64,000 bases of DNA, from positions 1-64,000 of the forward strand of contig NZ_AUAA01000002.1 of the NCBI RefSeq assembly GCF_000428485.1, written 5' to 3'. Made by a program: the position numbers and the translations under genes. Shown one piece after another: positions 1 to 9,135 of this stretch (position 1 is the stretch's first letter; every line of letters begins with the position of its first letter). A model generated the notes under the pieces. The model did no database searches. It was not told where the DNA came from and was given only the letters and a program-made list of their open reading frames with translations. Source of the DNA: Epilithonimonas tenax DSM 16811 (GTDB lineage: Bacteria > Bacteroidota > Bacteroidia > Flavobacteriales > Weeksellaceae).

Positions 1-256
1 ATGGAGGTTACAGAGGAGAAGTCATAGAACAGGTAAAAAATAAGTTTGGTTATCTAATAAATGTGGTGATGAGAAACGATGGAAAGAAAAAAGATTTTAA
101 GCCTATTTCCAAAAGATGGATTATTGAGAGAACTTTCGCTTGGTTTGATAATGATAGAAGATTGTGTCGGAATTATGAACTCCTGATGGAAAATTCAGAA
201 AACATGGTCAAATTATCCGCTTTAAAAAATTTATTGAATAAAATTTAAACAGGCTC
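1..256 (+). mobile_element. Right end of an IS5-family insertion sequence (cut by window start)
   Basis: The end of a transposase reading frame is followed within ten bases by TTTAAACAGGCTC (244-256). The reverse complement, GAGCCTGTTTAAA, has the look of an IS427-group terminal inverted repeat. The left end lies outside the window, so the partner repeat and target duplication cannot be checked. The element has landed in the 3' end of the acetyltransferase gene on the opposite strand, whose last codons are now supplied by the element. Confidence 0.7.
3..248 (+). CDS. IS5-family transposase, C-terminal part
   Basis: The frame is open from the first bases of the window and ends at TAA 246-248, giving about 81 residues. 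The segment RWIIERTFAWFDNDRRL is the conserved region around the last catalytic glutamate of IS5-family (DDE_Tnp_1) transposases, the E of ERTFAW being the third acidic residue. The rest of the catalytic core (the two aspartates) would be upstream of the window. An internal ATG at 69 is not the real start, because homology-like sequence continues in frame before it. The last 18 bases overlap the tail of the acetyltransferase gene on the other strand. Whether the whole element is intact cannot be told. Confidence 0.8.
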   Translation, partial: GGYRGEVIEQVKNKFGYLINVVMRNDGKKKDFKPISKRWIIERTFAWFDNDRRLCRNYELLMENSENMVKLSALKNLLNKI

Positions 257-761
257 TTAGTTTTTTTCTGTTTTTTTCCAAGTCTCTGGGATAATCTACG
301 TTTTCCTTTTTTTTCCTTTCGTAGTATTCTGTTGTACTGCAGATGTATTTTGCAGGAACACCTCCATATACCGAATTATCCGGTACAGAACTACTTACTA
401 CGGCGCCTACAGCTATGATGCAATTGTTGCCAATAGTGACATTGTGGGTGATGGTAGAGTTGGCTCCAATAAACGTATTATTACCCACTTTTATCCGTCC
501 GAAAACCCGTACATCGTCGTAGCCTTCTATTTTTTTCATTATCGTAGATCCGCCGATATGTGTAATAAATAAAACAGAAGAAGAAATCCTGGAGTAATCA
601 CCAATTTCTACTAAAAAAGGTTCACTTCCAAAATTGACACCATTCTGGAGAGAGACTCCGGTTCCCAATTTCAGTCCTTTCTTCTTGCAGGTTTTATAAT
701 AGCTTTGCCATTTTAGCTTTTCTATCCCTGAAAAAAGTTTTGTTAACAAGCGATTGTGCAT
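231..761 (-). CDS. Hexapeptide-repeat acetyltransferase, 3' end replaced by an IS
   Basis: A 176-residue left-handed beta-helix acyltransferase of the WbbJ/maltose-acetyltransferase type. Hexapeptide rungs such as IKVGNN, TFIGAN, VTIGNN and CIIAVGAVV run through the middle. The ending SVPDNSVYGGVPAKYI is typical of sugar O- or N-acetyltransferases that use acetyl-CoA. It probably acetylates a sugar of the surface polysaccharide. The final residues RACLNFIQ are encoded by the inverted-repeat end of the neighbouring IS (231-257), so the natural C-terminus is lost. The catalytic beta-helix appears whole, so activity may survive. It is separated from the next upstream gene by 816 bases, so it may have its own promoter. 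Confidence 0.85.
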   Translation of the reverse strand: MHNRLLTKLFSGIEKLKWQSYYKTCKKKGLKLGTGVSLQNGVNFGSEPFLVEIGDYSRISSSVLFITHIGGSTIMKKIEGYDDVRVFGRIKVGNNTFIGANSTITHNVTIGNNCIIAVGAVVSSSVPDNSVYGGVPAKYICSTTEYYERKKKENVDYPRDLEKNRKKLRACLNFIQ

Positions 762-1577
762 AAGGTGTGTTTTTTAATTAAGTTTTGTCAGTATTTCAAA
801 CAATATAAAAATAAGAGAGCTTTTTAGATTTTTTTACGAGGTTTGTCTGTTTTAGATAAGGTCTCCGTAAAATGCGTCTGTAAAGTTTTCATTTTTTTCA
901 CTCATCATTCTTTTGTCTTACAAGAATGCTTTAGGTTTTGTATTCTCCATTGTAAACAAGAAAAGGAAAATTAATTGATTTGTGGATTCGTTTTTTTATA
1001 TAAATAGATGTTTATTGGTGTTAATTTTTCAGTATTTCTTCTTGTGAGACCATCATATAAGTGAGGTCAGATGTGCTTTTTTAAGCGGTTTTACAAATCA
1101 AAAAAAAGCGTTTTTCTGTTGCATCCCTTTCTATCAGTCTTTTTGTGCTGATCCTTTTTTTCTTTTCATACATTTGTATGCATATTTAAAAAAAAATATG
1201 AAAAAACAAATATAGCGTAGTTTGTTGAGTTATGTTGTGTTTTTTAACCGTAAAACAGTTTTTAATGAGTGTATTTTCAGAAATTACCATTAAACACGTA
1301 GTTTATCTAAGACGATCAGACCTTGCATGATCCATTATGAGAAGGAAAATTAAGAGATTCATTGTGAATCCTTCTTAATGATGTCTTATGGAAGATGTTT
1401 AAAAAATAATTTTTACAGCTTTCGAAAAGAGGTTAATCGACATTTTGGAACAGCCCTACAGATCTGGAAAGTCGCTTGCCAGAATTGTGCATTTTTTTTG
1501 AATTTGAAAGGAATAATTTCGTAAAGATGACTTAGATATCAATAGAGATTTGTGTTTTTTACCGTGTAATTTTTTAC
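762..1577. other. 816-base gap without a convincing gene
   Basis: The stretch is very AT-rich. A small plus-strand frame (1378-1524, 48 codons) contains FRKEVNRHFGTALQIWK, which faintly resembles the C-terminal helix of AraC-type regulators and may be a gene remnant. Just before it ATTAAGAGATTC (1349-1360) can pair with GAATCCTTCTTAAT (1366-1379) to form an imperfect hairpin. A related string, AAGGAAAATTAATTGATTT, occurs near 963. I see no complete gene, tRNA or clear promoter. Confidence 0.5.
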
Positions 1578-2390
1578 TTATTTACGGAATAATTTTCTAA
1601 TGATTTTCGATACCAAGGTATTCTGTTTCCTATTTATAAATTCTGGAAGGTGATCTATAGTTTCTATTTTTTCACCATAAAGCAAGCTGATATTTCTTCT
1701 CTTTAGTGTTTCCAGAAGAACCTGATGCCAGTTTTGCTTTTTTATGTTTTCTTTTTGAGGATCGTGAGACAGTCCTTTTTTGTGGACTCTGTAGAAATAT
1801 AAAGGGGAGGAGATGTAATCAATTTTTCCAATGTCGTACAGCTGAAGGTACAAATCCATATCCTCGGCCACATTCAGCTCAGGATTAATGCCTCGGATCT
1901 TTTTGTAGGCTTCTTTCCGGAAGGTGAAAAAGTGTGAAATTTCAAATCTAATATTAAAGAAAAGTGGATTGCCGCTTTTGATGTGCCGCGTGTTTTCGAA
2001 AATCTTCTGCGGCCTGAGCGATTCATCACAGATGTTAATTTGAGAATAAGTGGCGATGGTCTCTGGATTATGGTATTTTTCCGTGCAGATTTCCAGTGCA
2101 TTGGGTGTTATCGCATCATCTGGATCTACAAAACCGCAGATCTCACCAGTTGCCAGTGTGACACATTTCTTTTTGGTAAAACCAACCCCTTTGTTCTCTT
2201 CATTTTGAAATAATTTGACCTTTGGATTGTTCATCACCTCGGTTTTGATTTTTTCAAATGAACCATCTGTGGAACAATCGTCCAAAATAATAACTTCAAA
2301 ATCTTGGTATGACTGCTTAAGAATAGAGGCATAACAGGCTCTGAAATAGTCATAGTTATTATAATGCGCAATAAGAATGGAAAACATCAT
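1578..2390 (-). CDS. Family 2 glycosyltransferase
   Basis: A 270-residue GT-A enzyme that should transfer a sugar from a nucleotide donor to the growing glycan at the cytoplasmic face. The N-terminal strand FSILIAHYNN, the acidic pair D37-D38 of the nucleotide site, the metal-binding DPDD motif near 89-92 and AEDMDLYLQL near 174-183 (general-base region) all fit GT2. The C-terminus is basic (KIIRKLFRK), which suits membrane association. ATG codons at 2390 and 2387 are both possible starts. It follows the acetyltransferase at 2449-3012 by 58 bases and probably shares its transcript. Donor and acceptor cannot be predicted. Confidence 0.9.
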   Translation of the reverse strand: MMFSILIAHYNNYDYFRACYASILKQSYQDFEVIILDDCSTDGSFEKIKTEVMNNPKVKLFQNEENKGVGFTKKKCVTLATGEICGFVDPDDAITPNALEICTEKYHNPETIATYSQINICDESLRPQKIFENTRHIKSGNPLFFNIRFEISHFFTFRKEAYKKIRGINPELNVAEDMDLYLQLYDIGKIDYISSPLYFYRVHKKGLSHDPQKENIKKQNWHQVLLETLKRRNISLLYGEKIETIDHLPEFINRKQNTLVSKIIRKLFRK

Positions 2391-2448
2391 TGTTTTAAGT
2401 TTTTGAGAGCGTTAGCAATCGTGTATTTTTTTGAGGCGAGTTTTTTGA

Positions 2449-3012
2449 CTACACGTTCAGTATTTTGTGATTTTGATTGTTGATGATGATGGCATTGTCC
2501 GGAACATCTTTGTGGATCACACATCCTGCACCCAAAATCACATTGTTGCCGATGGTGACATCTTTTAGAATGATCACATTGGCTCCGGTCCAAACGTTGT
2601 TGCCCATCTTTACTTTTCCAATGTTAAAATTGGTTTTAGAAACCGAGAACGGATCTTTTGTATACTGGTGGTTATGGTCAAAAATCTTCATCCCTTCTCC
2701 CAAAATACAGTTTTTACCAATTTCTATTTCTCCAAGACAGGAAATGGTAGCTCTGGTAATGTAGGTGTCATCACCTATCGTGAGCTTCGCATTTGGTTTG
2801 ACGGTGATATAATTGGATTGGTTGATAAGCACATTTTTACCTATCTGGAATTGCGCAGCGGGCGATATGTCTAAAAAATTATGAGCGCCTATGCGGAAAG
2901 ATGAATGGATGTTGCTCTTGTCTGTGAAAAAAATAGCTCTGTTTTTTTCTGCAATACATTGGTCAGCGATTTTTTTGAGTTGCAGGATAAAATAACCTAA
3001 TATCTTTTTCAT
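2449..3012 (-). CDS. Hexapeptide-repeat acetyltransferase
   Basis: A 187-residue left-handed beta-helix protein. Rungs such as FRIGAH, FQIGKN, LTIGDD, IEIGKN, VKMGNN and VTIGNN are spaced as in acetyl-CoA-dependent transferases. The HNHQY segment near 115 is the usual catalytic histidine loop of the WbbJ/CysE-like group. The N-terminus (about 35 residues) is not beta-helical. It begins a short minus-strand train with the GT2 gene and the IS-damaged acetyltransferase, and it is divergent from the plus-strand GT2 at 3088. The target sugar is unknown. Confidence 0.88.
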   Translation of the reverse strand: MKKILGYFILQLKKIADQCIAEKNRAIFFTDKSNIHSSFRIGAHNFLDISPAAQFQIGKNVLINQSNYITVKPNAKLTIGDDTYITRATISCLGEIEIGKNCILGEGMKIFDHNHQYTKDPFSVSKTNFNIGKVKMGNNVWTGANVIILKDVTIGNNVILGAGCVIHKDVPDNAIIINNQNHKILNV

Positions 3013-3052
3013 CTAAAATTTTTTTTCATTCAAAAGTATTAAATATTCTTTA

Positions 3053-3060
3053 TAAGTTTG
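3053..3060 (+). promoter_or_regulatory. Bacteroidota -7 box for the plus-strand GT2
   Basis: TAAGTTTG matches the TAnnTTTG -7 consensus. The box ends in TTG (3058-3060), so that TTG cannot be the start codon of the following gene. The start moves to ATG 3088 or 3100. No clear -33 TTTG is visible about 19 bases upstream. Confidence 0.5.
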
Positions 3061-3087
3061 CAAATTATTATCATTAAAAATAACTTG

Positions 3088-4092
3088 ATGACTGTCAGCA
3101 TGGATCCTCTAGTAAGTATAAACATTCCGGTTTATAAATGTGAAAAATATTTTGCCAGATGTCTAGATTCTGTAAAAAAACAGACGTATAAGAATCTGGA
3201 AATCATCTTGGTGAATGACTGTACCCCGGATCACAGTGTGGGTATTGCGGAGGGATTTATGCTGGAAAATCCAGAGCTGGATATCAAATTGATCCACCAC
3301 GACAGCAATCAGGGTCTTTCTATCACTAGAAACTCTGGCATAGAGGCGTCATCAGGAGAGTATATTTATATGCTGGACAGTGATGATTATATTCCTGAAA
3401 AATGCATCGAGACGCTATTGAATCTAGCCTTGGAGACCGGTGCTGATGTCACCATCGGACAGACGATGTGTTTCGATTCCAAAACCAACGAGGAAAAACT
3501 TATCTTCCCCATCAGTACGAATAAAAAAGTCATAGAAAATGCAGCGGTTTTTGAATCATTTGTAAGAGGAGAGTGGCCTATTATTGCGCCTAACAAATTG
3601 TACAAGAAAAGCTTCATCAATGGAAACCGAGTCCGCTTTGTAAAGGATCTCTTTTCCCAAGATGAACTTTGGGCGTTCCACTGGTCGCTAAAAGCCAATA
3701 GAATAGCACTCACTTTAGATACAACCTATATCTATTATCTACACGGCGAATCAATTATTTTTAACAGAACCAAAGTTAATTTTGAAAATTATATGACCAT
3801 TTTGGAGCATTTTTCTTCAGAGTTTGATCAGAATGTATCAGCAGAAAAAAAACCTTTGCTGAAAGAAAAAATTATCAAATTCAAAGAAATGGTTCTGGCT
3901 GTACAATGGAAAACTATTAAAGACAAGGATTACCTGGAGCAGAATATTGCGAGAATGGGCACCATGCCGAAACTCTCATTGCTGGACTACTTTTCCAACC
4001 GGTATACGACAGATCTCAAGAAGAAAAACTTTTTTCAGAATCTACCTGTAAGCCTTAGCTCCAGATTGTTTATCTGGCGTTTTGAAAGATAA
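3088..4092 (+). CDS. Family 2 glycosyltransferase
   Basis: About 334 residues. LVSINIPVYKCEKY opens the GT-A fold. VNDCTPD carries the nucleotide-binding aspartate, MLDSDDYI the DxD metal site, and DELWAF the acidic catalytic region. The open frame reaches back to a TTG at 3058, but that lies in a -7 promoter box, so ATG 3088 is chosen, with ATG 3100 (MDPLVSI) equally possible. It is the only plus-strand gene in this part of the locus, divergent from 2449-3012 and nearly abutting the convergent GT2 at 4095. It is clearly paralogous to the plus-strand GT2 at 17406 (shared NKLYKxSF and DELWAF blocks). Donor unknown. Confidence 0.9.
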   Translation: MTVSMDPLVSINIPVYKCEKYFARCLDSVKKQTYKNLEIILVNDCTPDHSVGIAEGFMLENPELDIKLIHHDSNQGLSITRNSGIEASSGEYIYMLDSDDYIPEKCIETLLNLALETGADVTIGQTMCFDSKTNEEKLIFPISTNKKVIENAAVFESFVRGEWPIIAPNKLYKKSFINGNRVRFVKDLFSQDELWAFHWSLKANRIALTLDTTYIYYLHGESIIFNRTKVNFENYMTILEHFSSEFDQNVSAEKKPLLKEKIIKFKEMVLAVQWKTIKDKDYLEQNIARMGTMPKLSLLDYFSNRYTTDLKKKNFFQNLPVSLSSRLFIWRFER

Positions 4093-4094
4093 TA

Positions 4095-5114
4095 CTACTT
4101 GTTTTTGTACTGATAAAAAGTGATCAATGCAGAAAAATGAGAAAGCAAAAATGTATTGTAGATTTTTGTGATGCCTTTGTACTGAGAAAGAACCATTTTT
4201 TTATCAAGCTCAGCATAGGAGTCGAGGAGCCTTTTGCGCTGAGACATTTGTTCTTCGGCTGTCATCTTGCCAGAAAAAAGGTGAAAGATCTTGATGGCGT
4301 TTACCAGATTCTTGTAGGCCGTCAATTCAAAGATGTATTTTCTGTTCTCATAGATCCGTTTTTCTTTGAAAAGCTGTCTGAGAATGACGTCTGTTCTCAC
4401 CACATCTATGATCTTGGGAGATGGTAACTTGGCGGAAGAATCTGGGTGGATGTAGTGCGTGTAGACGGCATTGCAAGTCCCAATATATTTGGCGTTTTCA
4501 AAAATAAGACGTTCAACGATCTCGTCTGCGTTCAGAAGAGGTTCTGAGAATTGGAAAGAGTGGGACTTAAAAACATGACTTTTATAGAGCCCTCTGATGT
4601 GGATATCATACCTGCCAACCGTTTTCTCTATCGCTTCTTTTCCTGATATTTTTCTTAAAGAATAATCTGAAATGTTATTGATGTAATGGTCTAGATTTGC
4701 TGTGTACTTTGGTTTGCCGTTGGTAAATTTCGTATCAACAATTGGGGCTACAATATCTAAAGACGGATCTGTCGCAAAGGCTTGTAAGCACTTCTGTATT
4801 GTTTCGAGATCGATCGTATCATCATGGTCAAAAAGAAAGATGAATTCCCCGCTACTTTTCTCCTGCCCATAAGCTTTGGAATACTGCGCGTATTTCTGAT
4901 TTTCTTTCGTGTAGATTCTGATTCTGGAATCGATCTTTGCAAATTCTTCCAATTCCTGCAGGGTGGAGTCTGTAGAACCGTCGTTGACACAGATGAATTC
5001 GATATTTCTATACGTCTGATTCAGCAGGCACTCCATAGATGATTTTACGAAGCCGCCCAGCTGTACAGAATTGTAATAAGTTGTGATGATAGAAACTAAA
5101 GGATTTGCAGCCAT
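4095..5114 (-). CDS. Family 2 glycosyltransferase
   Basis: A 339-residue GT-A protein with LVSIITTYYNS at the N-terminus, VNDGSTDST at the nucleotide site and FLFDHDDTI as the DxD-like metal motif. LLNADEIVERLIF probably provides the catalytic acid region. It is the last gene of the long minus-strand train that begins near 15448, two bases after wbpO. Its position beside the UDP-GalNAcA genes makes a uronic acid transferase a reasonable guess, but nothing in the sequence proves it. It converges on the plus-strand GT2, whose stop codon ends two bases away. Confidence 0.9.
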   Translation of the reverse strand: MAANPLVSIITTYYNSVQLGGFVKSSMECLLNQTYRNIEFICVNDGSTDSTLQELEEFAKIDSRIRIYTKENQKYAQYSKAYGQEKSSGEFIFLFDHDDTIDLETIQKCLQAFATDPSLDIVAPIVDTKFTNGKPKYTANLDHYINNISDYSLRKISGKEAIEKTVGRYDIHIRGLYKSHVFKSHSFQFSEPLLNADEIVERLIFENAKYIGTCNAVYTHYIHPDSSAKLPSPKIIDVVRTDVILRQLFKEKRIYENRKYIFELTAYKNLVNAIKIFHLFSGKMTAEEQMSQRKRLLDSYAELDKKMVLSQYKGITKIYNTFLLSHFSALITFYQYKNK

Positions 5115-5116
5115 CT

Positions 5117-6403
5117 TTATAATCTTGTCACACAGTGATCTTGATCCAAAATTCCTTTTACATCATAGATGATGCCGTTTTCAGAGAGCAGATTTTTGAT
5201 GTTTAATGTTTCAAATTCTTTGTGGGAAACCGCTAATACCACCGCTTCGTATTTTTTGAAAGGCATTTTTGTAGAGGTCTCAAGGCCATATTCGTGCATT
5301 ACCTCTTCAGGATTGGCCCAAGGGTCAAAAATGCTAACATGGATACCATAATCTTCAAGATTTTTCACAACATCTACCACTTTTGTATTTCTTACATCAG
5401 GACAGTTTTCTTTGAAGGTGAAGCCCAAAACCAATACTTCTGATCCATTTACTTTTAGATCTTTCTTCAGCATCTGTTTTACTGTTTGGCTTGCCACATA
5501 TTGTCCCATAGAGTCATTCATTCTTCGGCCAGCCAGGATGATCTCTGGATGATAACCAAATTCCTGTGCTTTCTGAGCAAGATAATAAGGGTCGACACCA
5601 ATGCAATGACCGCCAACCAAACCTGGTTTGAAGGGTAAGAAATTCCATTTGGTGCCTGCCGCTTTCAGAACTTCGTGCGTATCAATATTCATCAGGTTGA
5701 AAATCTTTGCCAGCTCATTGACGAAGGCAATATTAATATCACGCTGAGAATTCTCAATCACTTTTGCCGCTTCTGCTACTTTGATGGTTGGCGCAAGATA
5801 AGTACCTGCTTCAATCACAGAATTATATAGATCATCAACTATTTTTCCGATTTCAGGATTGGAACCGGCAGTTACTTTCAGGATTTTTTCAACGGTATGC
5901 AACTTATCGCCCGGATTGATTCTTTCCGGGGAGTAGCCTGCAAAAAAATCCACATTGAATTTCATTCCTGTGTTTTTTTCCAAAACAGGAACACACTCTT
6001 CTTCTGTTACACCTGGGTAAACTGTTGATTCATAGATGACAATATCGCCTTTTTTCAAAACTTTCGCAACCGTTTCGCTGGCTTTGTAAAGTGGAGTAAG
6101 ATCCGGACGGTTATTTTTATCAACTGGCGTTGGCACAGTTACGACATAAATCGTTGAGTCTGCAATATCTTCTAATTGATTGGAACAGAAAAGTCCTGTT
6201 TCTCCTTGTTTTGGATTAGTGGCAACCAAAGCAGATTTTAGGAGTTCGTCTGAAACTTCTAAAGTATCATCTTTTCCTGAATTGAGTTCAGCAATTCTTT
6301 TTTCATTAATATCAAATCCGACAACAGGATATTTGGTCGAGAATAATCTGGCGAGTGGCAAACCCACATAACCCAATCCGATGATTGTAATTTTATGATT
6401 CAT
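5117..6403 (-). CDS. wbpO: UDP-N-acetylgalactosamine 6-dehydrogenase type (WbpO/TviB)
   Basis: This NAD-dependent nucleotide-sugar dehydrogenase, 428 residues from ATG 6403, oxidises C6 of a UDP-HexNAc in two steps. [12 protein letters not shown] is the N-terminal Rossmann loop. [10 protein letters not shown] and [11 protein letters not shown] are family motifs. [12 protein letters not shown] carries the catalytic cysteine (C267), and the C-terminal half holds a second nucleotide-binding domain. The frame extends to a TTG at 6433, but that would overlap the upstream gene; ATG 6403 lies 5 bases after its stop. The WbpO/TviB subgroup is chosen over Ugd because of the PYYL motif and the adjacent WbpP-like epimerase. 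The product would be UDP-GalNAcA. Confidence 0.88.
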   Translation of the reverse strand: MNHKITIIGLGYVGLPLARLFSTKYPVVGFDINEKRIAELNSGKDDTLEVSDELLKSALVATNPKQGETGLFCSNQLEDIADSTIYVVTVPTPVDKNNRPDLTPLYKASETVAKVLKKGDIVIYESTVYPGVTEEECVPVLEKNTGMKFNVDFFAGYSPERINPGDKLHTVEKILKVTAGSNPEIGKIVDDLYNSVIEAGTYLAPTIKVAEAAKVIENSQRDINIAFVNELAKIFNLMNIDTHEVLKAAGTKWNFLPFKPGLVGGHCIGVDPYYLAQKAQEFGYHPEIILAGRRMNDSMGQYVASQTVKQMLKKDLKVNGSEVLVLGFTFKENCPDVRNTKVVDVVKNLEDYGIHVSIFDPWANPEEVMHEYGLETSTKMPFKKYEAVVLAVSHKEFETLNIKNLLSENGIIYDVKGILDQDHCVTRL

Positions 6404-6408
6404 TTTTT

Positions 6409-7404
6409 TTATTTTAAATTTTCCCAATACCAATTAACCGCTTGTTTCAGGCCTTCTTTCATAGAGTGTTTTGGCTCATAGTTCAAAAGATGTTTGGCTT
6501 TCTCAATGCTTGCAAGAGAATGTGGAACGTCTCCTTTTCTATAATCGCCATAGATGATTTCTACATCTGCAATTTTAGGGTCAAAATCTGACAAATACTG
6601 TTTCAGGTATTTTACGAGATCGTTAAGTGTTGTTCTTTCGCCAAAGGCTGTATTGTAAACCTGATTCAAAGAGTCTGTATGATCTGAAGTTAATGCCAGA
6701 AGATTCATTAGAATCACATTATCTATGTAGGTGAAGTCTCTAGAGTACTCTCCACCACCGTTGATGACAGGCGATTCGTGATTCATTAGCTGCATCACGA
6801 ATTTTGGAATGACTGCTGCATAAGCACCATTTGGGTTCTGCTTTCTTCCAAATACATTAAAATACCGAAGCCCTACGGTGTCAAAATCATAAGTTCTTTT
6901 GAATACATCAGCATAGAGCTCATTCACGTATTTTGTAATGGCATAAGGCGAAAGGGGTTTTCCGATCACATCCTCCACTTTTGGCAAATTTTCGGAGTCA
7001 CCATAAGTAGAAGAACTTGCCGCATATACCAATCTTTTGACTTTGCAATCTCTTGCTGCAACTAGCATATTAAGAAAGCCGCCCACATTGACGTCATTGC
7101 TTGTTATGGGATCATTGATAGATCTTGGAACAGATCCTAGAGCGGCCTCGTGCAGTACAAAATCCTGATTTTCACAGGCTTTTTGACAGGTGTCAAGATC
7201 GCGGATGTCGCCTTCTATCAGTCTGAAGTTTGGATGGTCTTTGATGGCCTCCAGGTTTTCTCTTAAACCAGTAGAAAAGTTATCAAGACAGGTAACATTA
7301 GCGCCGAGACCAATCAGTTCTTCGCAAAGGTTGGAGCCGATAAAGCCAGCTCCGCCAGTGACCAATATGTTTTTGTTATTCAGTTTTTCTTTGATGTTGC
7401 TCAT
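6409..7404 (-). CDS. wbpP: UDP-GlcNAc 4-epimerase type (WbpP/TviC)
   Basis: A 331-residue extended [15 protein letters not shown] binds NAD, ASSSTYG supplies the catalytic serine/threonine, and YAITKYVNE the YxxxK pair. [15 protein letters not shown] is characteristic of the WbpP/TviC/Gne group, which prefers N-acetylated UDP-hexoses. It should interconvert UDP-GlcNAc and UDP-GalNAc and feed the dehydrogenase encoded directly downstream. The gap of 5 bases to wbpO indicates one transcript. The full length matches the family. Confidence 0.9.
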   Translation of the reverse strand: MSNIKEKLNNKNILVTGGAGFIGSNLCEELIGLGANVTCLDNFSTGLRENLEAIKDHPNFRLIEGDIRDLDTCQKACENQDFVLHEAALGSVPRSINDPITSNDVNVGGFLNMLVAARDCKVKRLVYAASSSTYGDSENLPKVEDVIGKPLSPYAITKYVNELYADVFKRTYDFDTVGLRYFNVFGRKQNPNGAYAAVIPKFVMQLMNHESPVINGGGEYSRDFTYIDNVILMNLLALTSDHTDSLNQVYNTAFGERTTLNDLVKYLKQYLSDFDPKIADVEIIYGDYRKGDVPHSLASIEKAKHLLNYEPKHSMKEGLKQAVNWYWENLK

Positions 7405-7408
7405 ATGT

Positions 7409-8089
7409 TTAAGAGTAATATTTCTCTAAGATGTTACAAAGATAAGATTCTTTGTTTGTAAGACCATTATTTCTGAAATAATCTTCTACATCCGGTACGT
7501 TGATGTCGTATCCTGAGCCACTTTTTATTAAATTGAGATCAAGCTTTGTTTTATAAAAACGCTCTATGATTTCTAGAATTTCTATGATCGCATAATTGTG
7601 AATGTAGGCAACATTGACAATCTTATTAAAGATCTTATTCTCTAAAAGCATAAAGGTGATCTGCCTGATGTCATCTGCGTCTATAAGGTTTCTGGTTGCT
7701 TTTGTATGAACATTGATTGTCTCCTTACTTTTGATAGAGCGTACCAGGTAGTTCATCAGCAAGTTAGGATTTCCACCTTTTCCAACTGCATTGCTGACCC
7801 GTAGGATCAAATACTTTTCGCATAGATTCTTGATCAGCTGCTCCATTTTCAGTTTATGAAGAACATAATCACTGGCTGTTTTGGATGAGTCGTAAATGCT
7901 ACACGTGGAAAAGTAGATAAAGATCTTATCCGGATTTTCTGAGATTGTCTTTCTAATGAGCGTTTCTTCCCTGAGAAATTCTTCCGGTCTGTTTTCTAAA
8001 GAATTAGAAACGCCGGACGCAAAGAAGACCGTATCTTCTCTATCGCTGTCTATGAATAATGATGCTAAAAGTCCTCTACCTATTATCAT
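7409..8089 (-). CDS. Short atypical NAD-dependent epimerase/dehydratase-like protein
   Basis: A 226-residue SDR relative, clearly shorter than the usual 300-340. MIIGRGLLASLF replaces the normal GxxGxxG loop, and the sheet is abbreviated. YFSTCSIYD stands where the catalytic serine strand would be, followed by YVLHKLKME, which still contains a YxxxK (Y-V-L-H-K). SNAVGKGGNPN and NLIDADDI match the SDR substrate and active-site loops. It overlaps the upstream SGNH gene by 14 bases. It could be a reductase or epimerase for a keto-sugar made in this locus. The reduced nucleotide site makes the activity uncertain. Confidence 0.7.
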   Translation of the reverse strand: MIIGRGLLASLFIDSDREDTVFFASGVSNSLENRPEEFLREETLIRKTISENPDKIFIYFSTCSIYDSSKTASDYVLHKLKMEQLIKNLCEKYLILRVSNAVGKGGNPNLLMNYLVRSIKSKETINVHTKATRNLIDADDIRQITFMLLENKIFNKIVNVAYIHNYAIIEILEIIERFYKTKLDLNLIKSGSGYDINVPDVEDYFRNNGLTNKESYLCNILEKYYS

Positions 8090-9131
8090 TTTCTATGGTT
8101 TTAATTATTTCTTTTGAGATGAGTTCACTTGCCAAGGCATTCCAATGAGAGTCATCATAGTGATACAACATTCTACGATCCATTTTTCTGAAATGATTAT
8201 AAAACTCAATCGTTGGATAATAAGGAATGTTTTTTTGTTTCAGAATATGTCCTAATTTGAAGAGATAATCTGGCTGTTTTTCTATAGGAATTTTGTCAAA
8301 ATAAACAGTTTCTTTGTTCGGCATTGGAAGATAGATGAACTTTGAACCTATAGAGTCGCAGTATTTTTTATAAGACACAAGGGAGTTGATGTTCATATTC
8401 ATCCACTGGTCAGAAGGATTCAGATGATTGGGGTCATAAAAAAATAACTTTTCATCTACCTTTGATTGGGTCCCTACCATCTTAACTTTTTTTAAGTTTG
8501 CTTTGGCATAGTTGTTAACATAAGCACGGAAAATTTTATCTAAAAATACATTCGCATTCCCCACATTCCATAGATTGTTATATTTATACTTCAATCTATT
8601 TGAGAAAGAGTTTTCAAAATAATCAAATTTCGGGATGTCACCTCTCTCCACACGTTCGTAGATGATGTATTTCGGTTTTATAATCACATTCATTTTCAGA
8701 AGCTTGTCCAATAATGAGAAATCTACAGGAGCCATTCCGTAAACCGAATATTTGTAACCAGAATTTTTCATGATTTGATTCGCCAGAAGCTGTGACTGGT
8801 TAAGGGCTGCACCCATTGTATAAGAGTCTCCGATGATAAGTATGTCGGGATTTTCTATAAATTTGTCGTTTCGAAATCCCAACTCGTCTGTGATATAACT
8901 TTCATCCTTTGGGATCTGATATTTTGTTTTATAACAAAGCTCACCGTAGCCTGTCAGGTTTCCTTTTTGGTTGGCGTAGATAGGATAGTTATGAGGTATG
9001 ATACTGCTTTTGTAAAGTGGTGATTCATAAAACTTATGCGTGTATGCATCTATCGGCTGAAAACCCTGTAATGTGTAAATCAACAGAAACGGGCTCAGAA
9101 ATAAAAGTGTTCTTGTAATAAATTTTTTCAT
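8076..9131 (-). CDS. AlgJ/AlgX-like SGNH protein, probable polysaccharide O-acetylation partner
   Basis: 351 residues from ATG 9131. The frame runs to a TTG at 9176, but that would lie inside the MBOAT gene. Residues 1-25 form a signal anchor (basic KKFITR followed by a hydrophobic stretch). IGDSYTMG near 100-106 is the SGNH nucleophile block, and DDSHWN near 326-331 gives the DxxH catalytic pair. This is the AlgJ/AlgX/PatB arrangement, in which a periplasm-facing enzyme moves acetyl groups received via an MBOAT protein to the glycan. It starts 4 bases after the MBOAT gene, which strongly supports the pairing. Confidence 0.85.
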   Translation of the reverse strand: MKKFITRTLLFLSPFLLIYTLQGFQPIDAYTHKFYESPLYKSSIIPHNYPIYANQKGNLTGYGELCYKTKYQIPKDESYITDELGFRNDKFIENPDILIIGDSYTMGAALNQSQLLANQIMKNSGYKYSVYGMAPVDFSLLDKLLKMNVIIKPKYIIYERVERGDIPKFDYFENSFSNRLKYKYNNLWNVGNANVFLDKIFRAYVNNYAKANLKKVKMVGTQSKVDEKLFFYDPNHLNPSDQWMNMNINSLVSYKKYCDSIGSKFIYLPMPNKETVYFDKIPIEKQPDYLFKLGHILKQKNIPYYPTIEFYNHFRKMDRRMLYHYDDSHWNALASELISKEIIKTIENDNR

Positions 9132-9135
9132 CGCT

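Noticed and set aside
3058-3087. Upstream extension of the plus-strand GT2 starting at TTG 3058
   Set aside because: The TTG is part of a TAAGTTTG promoter box, and the extra residues (QIIIIKNNL) do not belong to the GT2 fold.
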